The notes under the pieces are model-generated. The model did no database searches. It had not been told where the DNA came from and was given only the letters and a program-made list of their open reading frames with translations. A program made the translations under genes and the position numbers. Positions 40,654-49,920 of a stretch of DNA of 64,000 nt are shown piece after piece. Location of the stretch: the NCBI RefSeq assembly GCF_000423065.1, contig NZ_AUHG01000012.1, positions 1 through 64,000 of the forward strand, written 5' to 3'. Source of the stretch: Christiangramia echinicola DSM 19838. Lineage in GTDB: Bacteria > Bacteroidota > Bacteroidia > Flavobacteriales > Flavobacteriaceae. Within the stretch, counting starts at the first letter, position 1. Each line of letters opens with the position of its first letter.

Positions 40654-40844
40654 ATATTCAAATGTATATCATGTTCTATTACTTATAGAATATTATCCTA
40701 ACATCTAACCTTTATTTAAAATCTAATGGTATGTGGTAAGATTAAATTTATCTTGCCTTAAGATAACCCGGCATATCGTATATTTTATCTGAAAAAATTA
40801 AAATAACCGGCTACTGTTTCTTTAGGGTTTTCTATTAATTATGC

Positions 40845-40852
40845 TACATTTG
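40845..40852 (+). promoter_or_regulatory. Putative pigment-operon promoter, -7 box TACATTTG
   Basis: TACATTTG matches TAnnTTTG and lies 52 bases before the TAL start. The palindrome GTTAAAAGCTTTAAC (40852-40866) covers the expected start site and may be an operator. Confidence 0.5.
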
Positions 40853-40904
40853 TTAAAAGCTTTAACAGCGATCCCAAACCTATAATTACTAGCAGAATCG
40901 GTAT

Positions 40905-42437
40905 ATGCTGAATTTAGATAATGCACTTGAATTTACTGACTTTTACCACGTTCTTTTTGAAAATGAGAAGATTGAATTAGGTGAAGATTCCCAAAAAAGA
41001 CTGGAAGAAAGTTTTGATTTTCTTAAAAATTTCTCTCAAAATAAGATTATTTACGGTGTAAATACCGGATTCGGGCCTATGGCTCAGTATAAGATCAATG
41101 ATGAGGATAAGATCAAATTGCAACTAAATCTTATTAGAAGTCATTCATCCGGGGCCGGAGCTGTAATGCAGCCAGTTTATGTAAAAGCTTTAATGCTAGC
41201 CCGCCTCAATACTTTATGCCTTGGAAAATCTGGAATTCATCGTTCCATCGCCGATACCCTGATTCAATTAATAAATAATGATATAACTCCGGTTATTTTC
41301 GAACATGGTGGAGTAGGAGCATCTGGAGATCTTGTGCAACTCGCACATCTAGCTTTAGTATTAATTGGAGAAGGTGAAGTTATTTTTAAAGGTGAACTCA
41401 GAAATACCGCAACAGTTTTTGAAGAGCTAGAGATCAAACCTGCTAAAATAAAAATAAGGGAAGGTCTTGCGGTAATGAATGGAACTTCTGCCATGACCGG
41501 AATTGGCATTGTAAATCTTATTTACTCAAAAAGATTATTGAACTGGGCTGTATTTTGTAGTTCAGTCATCAATGAGATTGTTGAAGCTTATGACGATCAT
41601 CTTTCAGAAGAATTAAACTCTTCAAAGCTGCATATTGGTCAGCAGAATATCGCTAGAAAGATGAGAGATCATCTTGCAGATTCAAAGCTTACCCGTGACC
41701 GTAATGACCATTTATATTCTAATGGCGCAAATGAGAATACTTTTTTCAAGGAAAAAGTTCAGGAATATTACAGTTTAAGATGTGTTCCGCAAATATTAGG
41801 TCCTGTTTCAGACACATTAGAAAACTCTTTGAGGATATTGATCGAGGAGGTTAATTCAGCAAACGATAACCCTATAATAGACGTAAAGACAGAACATGTA
41901 TATCACGGCGGAAATTTTCATGGTGATTACGTTTCTCTTGAAATGGATAAACTTCGACTAGCCATAACTAAAACTTCGATGCTAGCCGAAAGACAATTGA
42001 ATTACTTACTGAATTCTAAACTGAATGATATTCTTCCTCCATTTGTGAATATGGGAAAATTGGGATTGAATTTCGGAATGCAGGGAGCTCAATTCACAGC
42101 CGTTTCAACTACTGCTGAAAACCAAATGCTTTCAAATTCAATGTACGTGCACAGTATTCCGAATAATAATGACAATCAGGATATTGTGAGTATGGGAGCG
42201 AATTCTGCCAATATCACTAAAAAGGTTATAGACAATAGCTTTGAAGTTATTTCTACTGAATTGGCAACTATAATCCAGGCATTATATTTTCTGGATTTTG
42301 ATGATAAATTATCCTCAGCTACAAGGTCTAAACTGGATAAATTAAGACTTATTATTCCGAAGATCATAGAAGACAGGCCTTTGTACGAAGAGATCGGGGA
42401 ATTAAAGGAGTATTTAAAAAACAACGAAGCTTACTAA
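40905..42437 (+). CDS. Tyrosine ammonia-lyase (MIO enzyme) of the pigment cluster
   Basis: A 510-residue aromatic amino-acid ammonia-lyase. The cofactor-forming Ala-Ser-Gly is at ~139-141 (GGVGASGDLVQLAHLAL), the catalytic Tyr in IIYGVNTGFGPMAQY, and the substrate-selecting region is LIRSHSSGAG. It is closely similar to the characterised Flavobacterium johnsoniae TAL, so it should convert tyrosine to p-coumarate, the aryl starter of flexirubins and aryl polyenes. First gene of the operon; the downstream reductase starts 3 bases later. Confidence 0.9.
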   Translation: MLNLDNALEFTDFYHVLFENEKIELGEDSQKRLEESFDFLKNFSQNKIIYGVNTGFGPMAQYKINDEDKIKLQLNLIRSHSSGAGAVMQPVYVKALMLARLNTLCLGKSGIHRSIADTLIQLINNDITPVIFEHGGVGASGDLVQLAHLALVLIGEGEVIFKGELRNTATVFEELEIKPAKIKIREGLAVMNGTSAMTGIGIVNLIYSKRLLNWAVFCSSVINEIVEAYDDHLSEELNSSKLHIGQQNIARKMRDHLADSKLTRDRNDHLYSNGANENTFFKEKVQEYYSLRCVPQILGPVSDTLENSLRILIEEVNSANDNPIIDVKTEHVYHGGNFHGDYVSLEMDKLRLAITKTSMLAERQLNYLLNSKLNDILPPFVNMGKLGLNFGMQGAQFTAVSTTAENQMLSNSMYVHSIPNNNDNQDIVSMGANSANITKKVIDNSFEVISTELATIIQALYFLDFDDKLSSATRSKLDKLRLIIPKIIEDRPLYEEIGELKEYLKNNEAY

Positions 42438-42439
42438 AT

Positions 42440-43171
42440 ATGAAGTACGCATTGGTTACAGGAGGATCCAGGGGTATTGGCAAAGCAGTTTGCTTGAAAT
42501 TAGCTCAAGATCTCGATTATAATATCCTTCTAAATTATCATTCTAATACTGAAGCCGCTGAAGCAACCCAAACTGAAATTGAGCAGTTAGGTGTAAAATG
42601 TGATATTTTGAAGTTTGATGTTTCAGATGATGATGCTGCACAAATATCACTTGATACCTGGAAGTCTGAAAATCCAAATGCGAAAATTGAAGTTCTGGTA
42701 AATAACGCCGGCATTACCAAAGATGGTTTATTTATCTTCACTAACAAGGAAGCCTGGAATTCGGTTATAGACACCAGTCTTAATGGATTTTATAATGTTA
42801 CACATTCTGTTTTAAAAGATATGCTGAGAAGCCGCTATGGCAGAGTCATCAATATTGTATCGCTTTCAGGTTTAAAAGGAAATCCAGGCCAGGTTAATTA
42901 CTCTGCGGCAAAAGGTGCAATGATCGCAGCGACAAAAGCACTTGCGCAGGAAATTGGTAAAAGAAAGGTAACCGTAAATGCGGTAGCACCCGGATTTATC
43001 CAGTCTGATATGACCAAAGACTTTGATGAAAATGAGCTTAAAAAACATATTCCATTGAATCGATTTGGGGAAGCTGAAGAAGTTGCGAACCTGGTAAGTT
43101 TTCTTGCGTCAGATAGATCTTCTTATATTACCGGGGAAGTGATCAATATTAACGGCGGATTATATTCCTAG
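42440..43171 (+). CDS. 3-oxoacyl-ACP reductase, FabG-like
   Basis: A 243-residue short-chain dehydrogenase: NADPH motif TGGSRGIGKAVC (~7-18), NNAGITKDG (~91-99), and the Ser-Tyr-Lys triad in VSLSGLKGNPGQVNYSAAKG (~140-160). The C-terminal GEVININGG is typical of FabG. It reduces ketoacyl intermediates while the polyene chain is built. Confidence 0.9.
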   Translation: MKYALVTGGSRGIGKAVCLKLAQDLDYNILLNYHSNTEAAEATQTEIEQLGVKCDILKFDVSDDDAAQISLDTWKSENPNAKIEVLVNNAGITKDGLFIFTNKEAWNSVIDTSLNGFYNVTHSVLKDMLRSRYGRVINIVSLSGLKGNPGQVNYSAAKGAMIAATKALAQEIGKRKVTVNAVAPGFIQSDMTKDFDENELKKHIPLNRFGEAEEVANLVSFLASDRSSYITGEVININGGLYS

Positions 43172-43175
43172 ATCT

Positions 43176-44054
43176 ATGGCTACCTGGAAAGGAAAATCTC
43201 GAGGTACGCTATTAGGCTTCAGGATCTATGTACAAATAATCAAAAAGACCGGGCTGTATTCTGCCTATTTTGTACTACTGTTCGTTGCTTTATATTTTAT
43301 TTTTTTCTCGTTTACTTCCACAAAAAGCACCTATTATCTATTCAGGAAAAGATTGGGTTATTCACCAGTCAGGTCTGCTTTTAATGTATACCGAAATTAT
43401 TTCACTTTTGGAAGGATTCAATTAGACAGGGTTGCCATCACCAGCGGATTAAAGCATAAATTCACTTTCGAATTTGACGGCGTGGAGCATATTGATGCTT
43501 TACTGAAGCAAAACAAAGGCGGAATTTTACTTACCGCACATATTGGTAATTTCAATTTAGCCAAGCATTTTTTTGAAGAAAGACATTCAGAAGCGGTGGT
43601 TAATCTGGTAGTTACAGATTTTGAACATCGGCAGATCAAGAATTACCTTGAATCGGTTACCGGAACTTCAGAAGTGAAGATCATTGTGCTAAAAGAAGAT
43701 TTGAGTCATATATTTCATATGAAGGAGGCTTTAGGGAATAATGAACTTCTAGTTTTTGCAGCCGACAGGTATTTAAAACATTCCAAAACATATAAGGCTG
43801 AATTCCTGGGGGAAATGGTTAAGTTTCCGCAAGGACCTTTTAAACTGGCCACAAGAAATAAAATACCTGTACTATTTGTGCATTTGATGCGGGAAAAAAA
43901 TTTTCATTATCATTTTTACGCCAGGCCATACAATCCTGAAGAATTTACGGCTCAGGAATTATTAAAATCATATCTTGACGATCTGGAAAAAATGGTAAAA
44001 AAATATCCTCATCAGTGGTATAATTATTACGATTACTGGAACGACTTTAGTTAA
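43176..44054 (+). CDS. Lipid-A acyltransferase-like protein (HtrB/LpxL family)
   Basis: A 292-residue membrane-associated acyltransferase with an N-terminal hydrophobic segment (~23-47) and the H-x4-D/E-type active-site region LTAHIGNFNLAKHF (~113-126). Such HtrB-like proteins are standard members of aryl-polyene and flexirubin clusters and probably attach the acyl chain to the final lipid. Located between ketoreductase and dehydratase, with 3-4 base gaps. Confidence 0.85.
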   Translation: MATWKGKSRGTLLGFRIYVQIIKKTGLYSAYFVLLFVALYFIFFSFTSTKSTYYLFRKRLGYSPVRSAFNVYRNYFTFGRIQLDRVAITSGLKHKFTFEFDGVEHIDALLKQNKGGILLTAHIGNFNLAKHFFEERHSEAVVNLVVTDFEHRQIKNYLESVTGTSEVKIIVLKEDLSHIFHMKEALGNNELLVFAADRYLKHSKTYKAEFLGEMVKFPQGPFKLATRNKIPVLFVHLMREKNFHYHFYARPYNPEEFTAQELLKSYLDDLEKMVKKYPHQWYNYYDYWNDFS

Positions 44055-44057
44055 AAA

Positions 44058-44507
44058 ATGGCAGAAAATCTTTTACATCATCCAATCACATCCCATCAGG
44101 AGATTATTAATTTAATTCCGCAGAAAGAACCTTTCGTTTTTGTAGATACTCTTTATGAATATACCGCTCTAACCGGGGTTACTGGTTTTACTGTACCTGG
44201 GGATAGTGTGCTGCTGGATGAAAATAAGCTTGCTGAAAGCGGACTCATCGAACATATGGCTCAAAGTATGTCTTTACACAGAGGGTACCAGGGCTCGCTG
44301 AGCGGACAAACAAAACCGAAAACAGGTTTTATTGGGGTGATAAAAACTGTGGAGATATTTGGTTTACCAGAAGTTGGTGAGACCCTTAAAACTTATGTGG
44401 AGATACTTCATGAGATCATGAATGTGACCTCAGTTTCTGCCAGGACCGAAAATGAAAATGGGATCGTAATCGCAACTTCAGAAATGAAAACGGTGACGGT
44501 AGAATGA
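44058..44507 (+). CDS. Hotdog-fold 3-hydroxyacyl-ACP dehydratase-like protein
   Basis: A 149-residue protein of the FabA/FabZ-like hotdog type found in aryl-polyene clusters. It has IPQKEPFVFVDTLYEY near residue 20 and the SGLIEHMAQSMSLHRGY helix (~70-86) with the active-site-type His/Glu area. It would dehydrate hydroxyacyl-ACP to give the conjugated polyene. Overlaps the thioesterase gene by 4 bases. Confidence 0.8.
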   Translation: MAENLLHHPITSHQEIINLIPQKEPFVFVDTLYEYTALTGVTGFTVPGDSVLLDENKLAESGLIEHMAQSMSLHRGYQGSLSGQTKPKTGFIGVIKTVEIFGLPEVGETLKTYVEILHEIMNVTSVSARTENENGIVIATSEMKTVTVE

Positions 44508-44920
44508 GTGAAGTTTTACAGAATAGTATTAAAATGCATGTTTGTTTCCATGAGTGTGATCCTCTCCAGATCGTATGGCATGGAAATTATTTCAAATATT
44601 TTGAAGAAGGAAGGGAAGATTTCTGTAAAAAACATGGAATATCTTATCTCGACGCAAAAAGAAACGGTTTTGCAACCCCTATTGTCAAGACGGAATGTGA
44701 GCACAAACTTCCCCTGAAATATGGTGATGAGTTTGAGGTCGAAACCAATTTTATAAACTCTGATGCTGCTAAGCTCATTTTCGCGTATAAAATTATCTCT
44801 TCAGGGAAATTGATCTGTACCGGTGAAACCACCCAGGTTTTTCTAGATAAAAACTCAGAATTAGTACTTACGAATCCACTGTTTTTCTTAGATTGGAAAA
44901 AGAAAATGGGATTGATTTAA
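44504..44920 (+). CDS. Acyl-ACP/CoA thioesterase, 4-hydroxybenzoyl-CoA type
   Basis: A 138-residue hotdog thioesterase. CDPLQIVWHGNYFKYFEEGRE (~16-36) is the catalytic helix region, with the Asp that acts as nucleophile or base in this family. It probably releases or proofreads the aryl-polyene chain. The start overlaps the dehydratase by 4 bases, and its stop shares one base with the next start. Confidence 0.85.
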   Translation: MSEVLQNSIKMHVCFHECDPLQIVWHGNYFKYFEEGREDFCKKHGISYLDAKRNGFATPIVKTECEHKLPLKYGDEFEVETNFINSDAAKLIFAYKIISSGKLICTGETTQVFLDKNSELVLTNPLFFLDWKKKMGLI

Positions 44921-46062
44921 TGAGCAGGAACTACCTTTTAAGTGATTCAATAATTTCTCCTTTAGGTTTTGGAACTTTAGAAAACCTGAAAGCTATTCAG
45001 AATTTTGATTCTGCATTAAAACATCATAACAATTCTAAATTTTTCAAGAATGGCTATTACGCCGGCTTGATAGATATTGAGCGGATAAATGATGAATTTA
45101 GTAAGCATGCTGATCCAGTTAAATATACCAAACTTGAAAAGCTGCTTATTTTATCAATAAAACAGGTTTTTGATCAATCAAACTCTGTTGATCTTAATGC
45201 TACAGGATTAATTATTTCTACAACAAAAGGAAATATTGATCTATTAGGTACAGGTGAGTTTTCCTCAGATAGAATATATCTTTGGAAAATGGCCAAAATT
45301 GTAGCTGAATTTTTTGGCTTAAAGCATAAACCAATTATTGTTTCGAATGCATGTATTTCAGGAGCCCTGGCAATTAAAACTGCGAATGACCTTATTGAAG
45401 CAAGAAGATTTAGTAATGCGATCGTAGCCGGTGGTGATCTGGTTTCAGAATTTGTACTTTCTGGATTTCAATCTTTTCAGGCAATTAGTCCGAAACCATG
45501 CAGGCCTTTTTCAAATGACAGGGAAGGAGTAAGCCTGGGCGAAGCTGCCGCGGCGGTTTTAATAGGGCCAGACTTCTCAAAAGATCAGGGAAAGATTCAA
45601 TATATCGATGCGGTTACCGCTAACGATGCAAATCATATTTCCGGGCCAAGCAGGACAGGAGAAGGATTGTTTAAAAGTATAAATAGATTATTTGAACGAA
45701 ATAATATTGAGTCTTCACAAATAGATTATTTATCGGCGCATGGCACAGCCACTAATTATAATGATGCGATGGAAGCGATTGCTTTTGATCGTGCGGGTCT
45801 AAATAATACACCGGTTAATAGCCTTAAAGGTTATTATGGCCATACTTTGGGAACTTCAGCCCTTATAGAGAGTATCATAACAAAACATAGCCTACTGAAG
45901 GATAAGCTGTATGCCTCCCTTAATTTTACTGCCTCTGGTGTTTCTAAAGATTTAAATATTATTCAGGATCACGAAAACAGGGAATTATCGCTGGCCTTAA
46001 AAACAGCCTCCGGTTTTGGGGGATGTAACCTGGCGATGTTGCTTAAAAAGGAAAGAATATGA
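44920..46062 (+). CDS. Beta-ketoacyl-ACP synthase (KAS II-like), first copy
   Basis: A 380-residue ketosynthase with the complete catalytic set: Cys in SNACISGALAI, His in SAHGTATNYND and His in KGYYGHTLGTSAL. The start is taken at the ATG of MSRNYLLSDSI, which overlaps the thioesterase stop (TAATG), rather than nine codons earlier. It is likely to extend the polyene chain with malonyl-ACP. Confidence 0.9.
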   Translation: MSRNYLLSDSIISPLGFGTLENLKAIQNFDSALKHHNNSKFFKNGYYAGLIDIERINDEFSKHADPVKYTKLEKLLILSIKQVFDQSNSVDLNATGLIISTTKGNIDLLGTGEFSSDRIYLWKMAKIVAEFFGLKHKPIIVSNACISGALAIKTANDLIEARRFSNAIVAGGDLVSEFVLSGFQSFQAISPKPCRPFSNDREGVSLGEAAAAVLIGPDFSKDQGKIQYIDAVTANDANHISGPSRTGEGLFKSINRLFERNNIESSQIDYLSAHGTATNYNDAMEAIAFDRAGLNNTPVNSLKGYYGHTLGTSALIESIITKHSLLKDKLYASLNFTASGVSKDLNIIQDHENRELSLALKTASGFGGCNLAMLLKKERI

Positions 46063-46664
46063 GTATTGAACTTTCCATAATAAATTCAGTGACCATTAGA
46101 GATTCCAAAGTTTATAAGAACGGACAGCTCATTTTTAAATCTGAACCAGACCTGGTTATTTCAAAGTTTTTAAAAGGTATATATAGGGATCAAAATCTGA
46201 AATATCCTAAATTCTTTAAAATGGATAGTCTGTCCAAATTTGGATATTTAGGGGTTGAAATTCTAACAAATGCAAATATTCAGGATAAGGAAACGGCCCT
46301 TATCTTTGCTAATTCGGCATCAAGCCTGGAAACAGATGAAGCTTATGCCAGAACTATGGCAGAATTTCCATCCCCTTCACTTTTCGTTTATACGCTGCCG
46401 AATATTATGCTTGGAGAAATAAGTATAAGGCATCAGTTAAGATCTGAGAATATTTTTTTAGTTTCCGAAGCATTTGATCCGGCTTTGTTTATTGATTATT
46501 CCAGGGGTTTGTTTCAACAGGAAAAGGCTGATAAAGTGCTTTGTGGCTGGGTAAACTTGCACAATAATGAATATGATGTATTTTTGTGGGAAATTGCCCG
46601 AAGCGGTGGAATTGATTTTAACGAAGAGGAGCTAAAGAAATTATACTTACCTACACATGAGTGA
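46059..46664 (+). CDS. Short ketosynthase-like protein without catalytic residues (201 aa)
   Basis: A 201-residue protein aligning with the first half of ketosynthases (FANSASSLETDEAY, PSLFVYTLPNIMLGEISIRH). The nucleophile region reads FLVSEAFDPALF without Cys, and the C-terminal His motifs are absent. It is intact, 4 bases overlapping KAS and 8 bases overlapping the ACP, so it is probably a conserved non-catalytic subunit or chain-length partner rather than a fragment. Confidence 0.7.
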   Translation: MSIELSIINSVTIRDSKVYKNGQLIFKSEPDLVISKFLKGIYRDQNLKYPKFFKMDSLSKFGYLGVEILTNANIQDKETALIFANSASSLETDEAYARTMAEFPSPSLFVYTLPNIMLGEISIRHQLRSENIFLVSEAFDPALFIDYSRGLFQQEKADKVLCGWVNLHNNEYDVFLWEIARSGGIDFNEEELKKLYLPTHE

Positions 46665-46914
46665 CCTGCATACCGAACTTAAAAAAAGCATTATAGAGCA
46701 ACTCAACCTTGAAGATATGGAGGTTAGCGAGATCGAAAATGATGAACATCTTTTTGGAGATGGCCTTGGACTTGATAGTATAGATGCGCTTGAATTGATC
46801 GTGCTTTTAGAAAAAGATTACGGGATTAAATTAACCGATCCCAACCAGGGAAAGGAGATCTTTAATTCTATTAATACCATGGCAGATTTTATTGAGAAAA
46901 ACAGGGTCAGGTAA
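46657..46914 (+). CDS. Acyl carrier protein
   Basis: 85 residues, acidic, with the phosphopantetheine attachment Ser in GLGLDSIDALELIVLLEK (~37-54). The long-linker LFGDGLGLDS pattern is that of ACPs dedicated to aryl polyenes. The holo-ACP synthase is not in the window. Confidence 0.93.
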   Translation: MSDLHTELKKSIIEQLNLEDMEVSEIENDEHLFGDGLGLDSIDALELIVLLEKDYGIKLTDPNQGKEIFNSINTMADFIEKNRVR

Positions 46915-46917
46915 CCT

Positions 46918-48093
46918 ATGGAAGGCGTTGCCGTCACCGGGATGGGGATTATTTCTGCTATAGGCAGGGATGTAGAAGAAGCTCATTTCTCTCTAAAAAT
47001 TGGAAAAGACGGAATTTCATATCCTGATATTTTATCTACAATTCATCAAAATTTACCGGTAGGAGAGATCAAACTTAGTAATTCTGAGTTAAGCGAAATT
47101 CTGAATTTACCAGAAGATCATGCTTATACCCGGGCAGCGCTTCTGGGAGTTTATGCGATCAGGGAATTACTTGAAAATTCAGGAATGGAAAGGTTCCCTG
47201 GTGACACAGGATTTATATCGGGAACCAGTGTAGGCGGAATTGATAAAACTGAAGAGCATTTTTATAATTACAAAGAAAATGTAGCTGATCGAAAATATAT
47301 ACAGGCGCAACATCCTGGATTTACTACTGAAAAAATTGCGGAGTATTTTGGGATTAATGGAATGGTAACAACCATAAGTACAGCCTGTTCCTCATCTGCG
47401 AATGCAATAATGATGGGCGCTCAAATGATAGAATCTGGTAAACTGAAGCGCGTTATCGTTGGAGGTAGTGACTGTCTTACAAAATTCACTTTAAACGGAT
47501 TTAATTCCTTGAAGATCCTGTCTGAAAATAAAAGTAGGCCATTCGATAATGAGCGTGAAGGCTTAAACCTTGGAGAAGCCGCAGGATATTTACTATTAGA
47601 AGCCGAAGATCAAATGGCTGGTGAAAATATACTTGGTAGGGTTGTGGGTTATGGGAATGCTAATGATGCATTTCATCAAACAGCTTCATCTGAAAATGGG
47701 GAAGGAGCTTTTAATGCCATTTCCAGGGCACTAAAAAAAGCCGGTTTATCTGCTTCAGAGGTAGATTATATCAATACGCATGGTACAGGAACCAGGAATA
47801 ATGACCTATCTGAAAGTGTTGCTTTAAAACGAGTTTTTGGTGATCACATTCCTGAATTCAGTTCTACCAAAGGTTACACCGGGCATACCCTTGGAGCAGC
47901 TGGAGCTATAGAAGCGATATTTAGTCTGCTTTCAATTCAAAACGGGAAGATCTTTCCTAATTTGAATTTCAGCAATAAAATGGCTGAAACAAATCTGGCT
48001 CCGGTCACAGAAATAAAATCGAAGCACATAGAAACAGTGCTTTCTAATTCTCTTGGATTTGGGGGTAATTGTACTTCATTAATATTTCAATAA
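46918..48093 (+). CDS. Beta-ketoacyl-ACP synthase (KAS II-like), second copy
   Basis: A 391-residue catalytically complete ketosynthase: MGIISAIGRD N terminus, Cys in STACSSSANAIM, His in NTHGTGTRNND and GYTGHTLGAAGA. It pairs with the downstream chain-length-factor-like protein, from which it is separated by 1 base, as KS-CLF dimers in aryl-polyene systems. Confidence 0.92.
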   Translation: MEGVAVTGMGIISAIGRDVEEAHFSLKIGKDGISYPDILSTIHQNLPVGEIKLSNSELSEILNLPEDHAYTRAALLGVYAIRELLENSGMERFPGDTGFISGTSVGGIDKTEEHFYNYKENVADRKYIQAQHPGFTTEKIAEYFGINGMVTTISTACSSSANAIMMGAQMIESGKLKRVIVGGSDCLTKFTLNGFNSLKILSENKSRPFDNEREGLNLGEAAGYLLLEAEDQMAGENILGRVVGYGNANDAFHQTASSENGEGAFNAISRALKKAGLSASEVDYINTHGTGTRNNDLSESVALKRVFGDHIPEFSSTKGYTGHTLGAAGAIEAIFSLLSIQNGKIFPNLNFSNKMAETNLAPVTEIKSKHIETVLSNSLGFGGNCTSLIFQ

Positions 48094-48094
48094 G

Positions 48095-49153
48095 ATGAGT
48101 AAGGTCTACATCAACGGGGTATCATCTGTTTCTCCACAGTCTGAGGAAATCTTTGAGAATCAAAGCTCAAAGAGTTATTACCAGCATATTCTTCCTGCAT
48201 TAGACCAGGATTATAAGTCTATGATAAAACCGATGATGCTTAGAAGAATGTCCAAAGCAGTTAAGATGGGATTATTCTGTTCTAAAAAAGCCTTGCTTGA
48301 AGCTGAAATTGAAAAGCCTGATGCTATTCTGGTAGGAACAGGTCAGGGGTGTATGCAGGATACGGAGAAGTTTATGAACAATATGCTGGAATCCAAGGAG
48401 GGTCTGTTAAGTCCTACTTCTTTTATTCAGTCTACGCATAATACCGTAGGTGGCCAGATCGCGCTGGATCTTAAATGCAAGGGTCACAATATGACTTTCA
48501 CCCAGAATTCTGTTTCTTTTGAAAGTGCATTGATAGATGCGATGCTTCAATTTCAGAATGATGACATAAATAACATTCTTGTTGGTGGTGTTGACGAAAC
48601 TTCCTATGAATTTACAGGTTTTCAGAAACTGGATGGGCAGATAAAAACTGAGCCCGTTAATAATCTGGAACTTTTAGATTCTAAAACTTCAGGAACTATT
48701 ATATCAGAATCTGCGGCTTTCTTCACTCTAGGAACAGAAAAAACAACCAAATCTTATGCTGAATTAAAGGATATCGAGATCTTTAATTCTATAGCGCTTG
48801 AAAATCTTGAAGAAGAAATAGAAGACTTTCTGAATAAGAATAATACTTCAGTGTTAGATATTGATGCTGTATTACTAGGTAAAAACGGAGATGTAAGATT
48901 TGATCATTATTATAAGGAATTACAGGAAGGAATATTTTCAGATAAATGCCAGGTTGGATTCAAGCATTTGGTAGGAGAAAATAATGCCGTAACCTCATAT
49001 GCTTTCTGGCTGGCTTCTAAAATTCTGAAAGAAAAGAAGATTCCTGAGATCTTTAAGCTGAATGCATTACATTGCAAGGAGCCCGGGAAAATATTAATCT
49101 ATAATCAATATCTGGGAAAAAATCACGGACTAATTCTTTTACACAGCCTTTGA
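48095..49153 (+). CDS. Ketosynthase chain-length-factor-like protein
   Basis: A 352-residue ketosynthase fold. The nucleophile position reads QNSVSFESALIDAM, with Ser/Val and no Cys, and the His motifs are replaced (FDHYYKEL, FKHLVGENNAV). It keeps the ILVGVGQG-like and NTVGGQIALDL blocks. It is likely the non-catalytic partner of the preceding KAS. Four-base overlap (TTGA) with the next gene, which starts with TTG. Confidence 0.8.
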   Translation: MSKVYINGVSSVSPQSEEIFENQSSKSYYQHILPALDQDYKSMIKPMMLRRMSKAVKMGLFCSKKALLEAEIEKPDAILVGTGQGCMQDTEKFMNNMLESKEGLLSPTSFIQSTHNTVGGQIALDLKCKGHNMTFTQNSVSFESALIDAMLQFQNDDINNILVGGVDETSYEFTGFQKLDGQIKTEPVNNLELLDSKTSGTIISESAAFFTLGTEKTTKSYAELKDIEIFNSIALENLEEEIEDFLNKNNTSVLDIDAVLLGKNGDVRFDHYYKELQEGIFSDKCQVGFKHLVGENNAVTSYAFWLASKILKEKKIPEIFKLNALHCKEPGKILIYNQYLGKNHGLILLHSL

Positions 49154-49920
49154 TCTTTAAACTGATTAAAACTTTCTTTGCAGTTGCGGCAATTTTCGCG
49201 ATCGCACTTTACTATCAGGAGGTTTGGCCTTTCTGGCCGGTACTTGTGATCGCTGTGCTCTATATGCTATTGATACTTGTACTCTCTACCAACGTTCAGT
49301 TTAATTTTTTCCTCAAAGCATACAATAGAAATCCAGATTTTCCTGATAATTCTGTGGCACTCAGCTTCGATGATGGCCCTGTGGAAGGCACTTTAGAAAT
49401 TCTTGAAATATTGGATCGCTATGATACAAAAGCTGCATTTTTCTGTATTGGAAGAAACATTCAGGAATACCCGGAGATATTTAAAGAGATCATTAAAAGA
49501 GGACATATAGTAGGTAATCACACTTATTCCCATACTAGGAAAATTGGCTTTCTCCCTAGTACTGTTATCGTAAAAGAGATTGAAAAATGTAACAAAATTG
49601 CGAAAGAAATAGGAGGAGTAGAAATGAATCTTTTTCGGCCTCCATTCGGAATCATTAATCCCAAAACACAAAGGGCTGTAAAGAAAACGGGGCATCAGGT
49701 TATTGGATGGAACGTTAGGCCTTATGATGCGGTTACTAAATCTCCTGAAAAGATCATTCACAGGATCACGAAAGATCTTAATAGGGGCGACCTTATTCTC
49801 TTACACGATAATATGCCTAATACAGCTCCTATATTGGAACAGTTATTGGTTATTCTAGAACAACGTAAATTCAGTACCGTAAGGCCTGATAAATTATTTA
49901 ATATTCATGCGTATAATTAA
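49150..49920 (+). CDS. Polysaccharide deacetylase (CE4 family)
   Basis: 256 residues with an N-terminal membrane anchor (two hydrophobic segments, ~5-45) and a NodB domain: SFDDGPVEGT (~74-83, Asp pair), NHTYSH (zinc His pair), and RPPFG. The start is TTG at 49150, overlapping the CLF stop. In this cluster the substrate could be an N-acetyl group on a glycolipid linked to pigment anchoring. It overlaps the LolA-like gene by 14 bases. Confidence 0.87.
   Translation: MIFKLIKTFFAVAAIFAIALYYQEVWPFWPVLVIAVLYMLLILVLSTNVQFNFFLKAYNRNPDFPDNSVALSFDDGPVEGTLEILEILDRYDTKAAFFCIGRNIQEYPEIFKEIIKRGHIVGNHTYSHTRKIGFLPSTVIVKEIEKCNKIAKEIGGVEMNLFRPPFGIINPKTQRAVKKTGHQVIGWNVRPYDAVTKSPEKIIHRITKDLNRGDLILLHDNMPNTAPILEQLLVILEQRKFSTVRPDKLFNIHAYN

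Noticed and set aside
44893-44919. Upstream ATG as start of the first ketosynthase
   Set aside because: It overlaps the thioesterase by 28 bases and adds nine residues not typical of the family; the TAATG junction at 44918-44922 is the usual operon arrangement.
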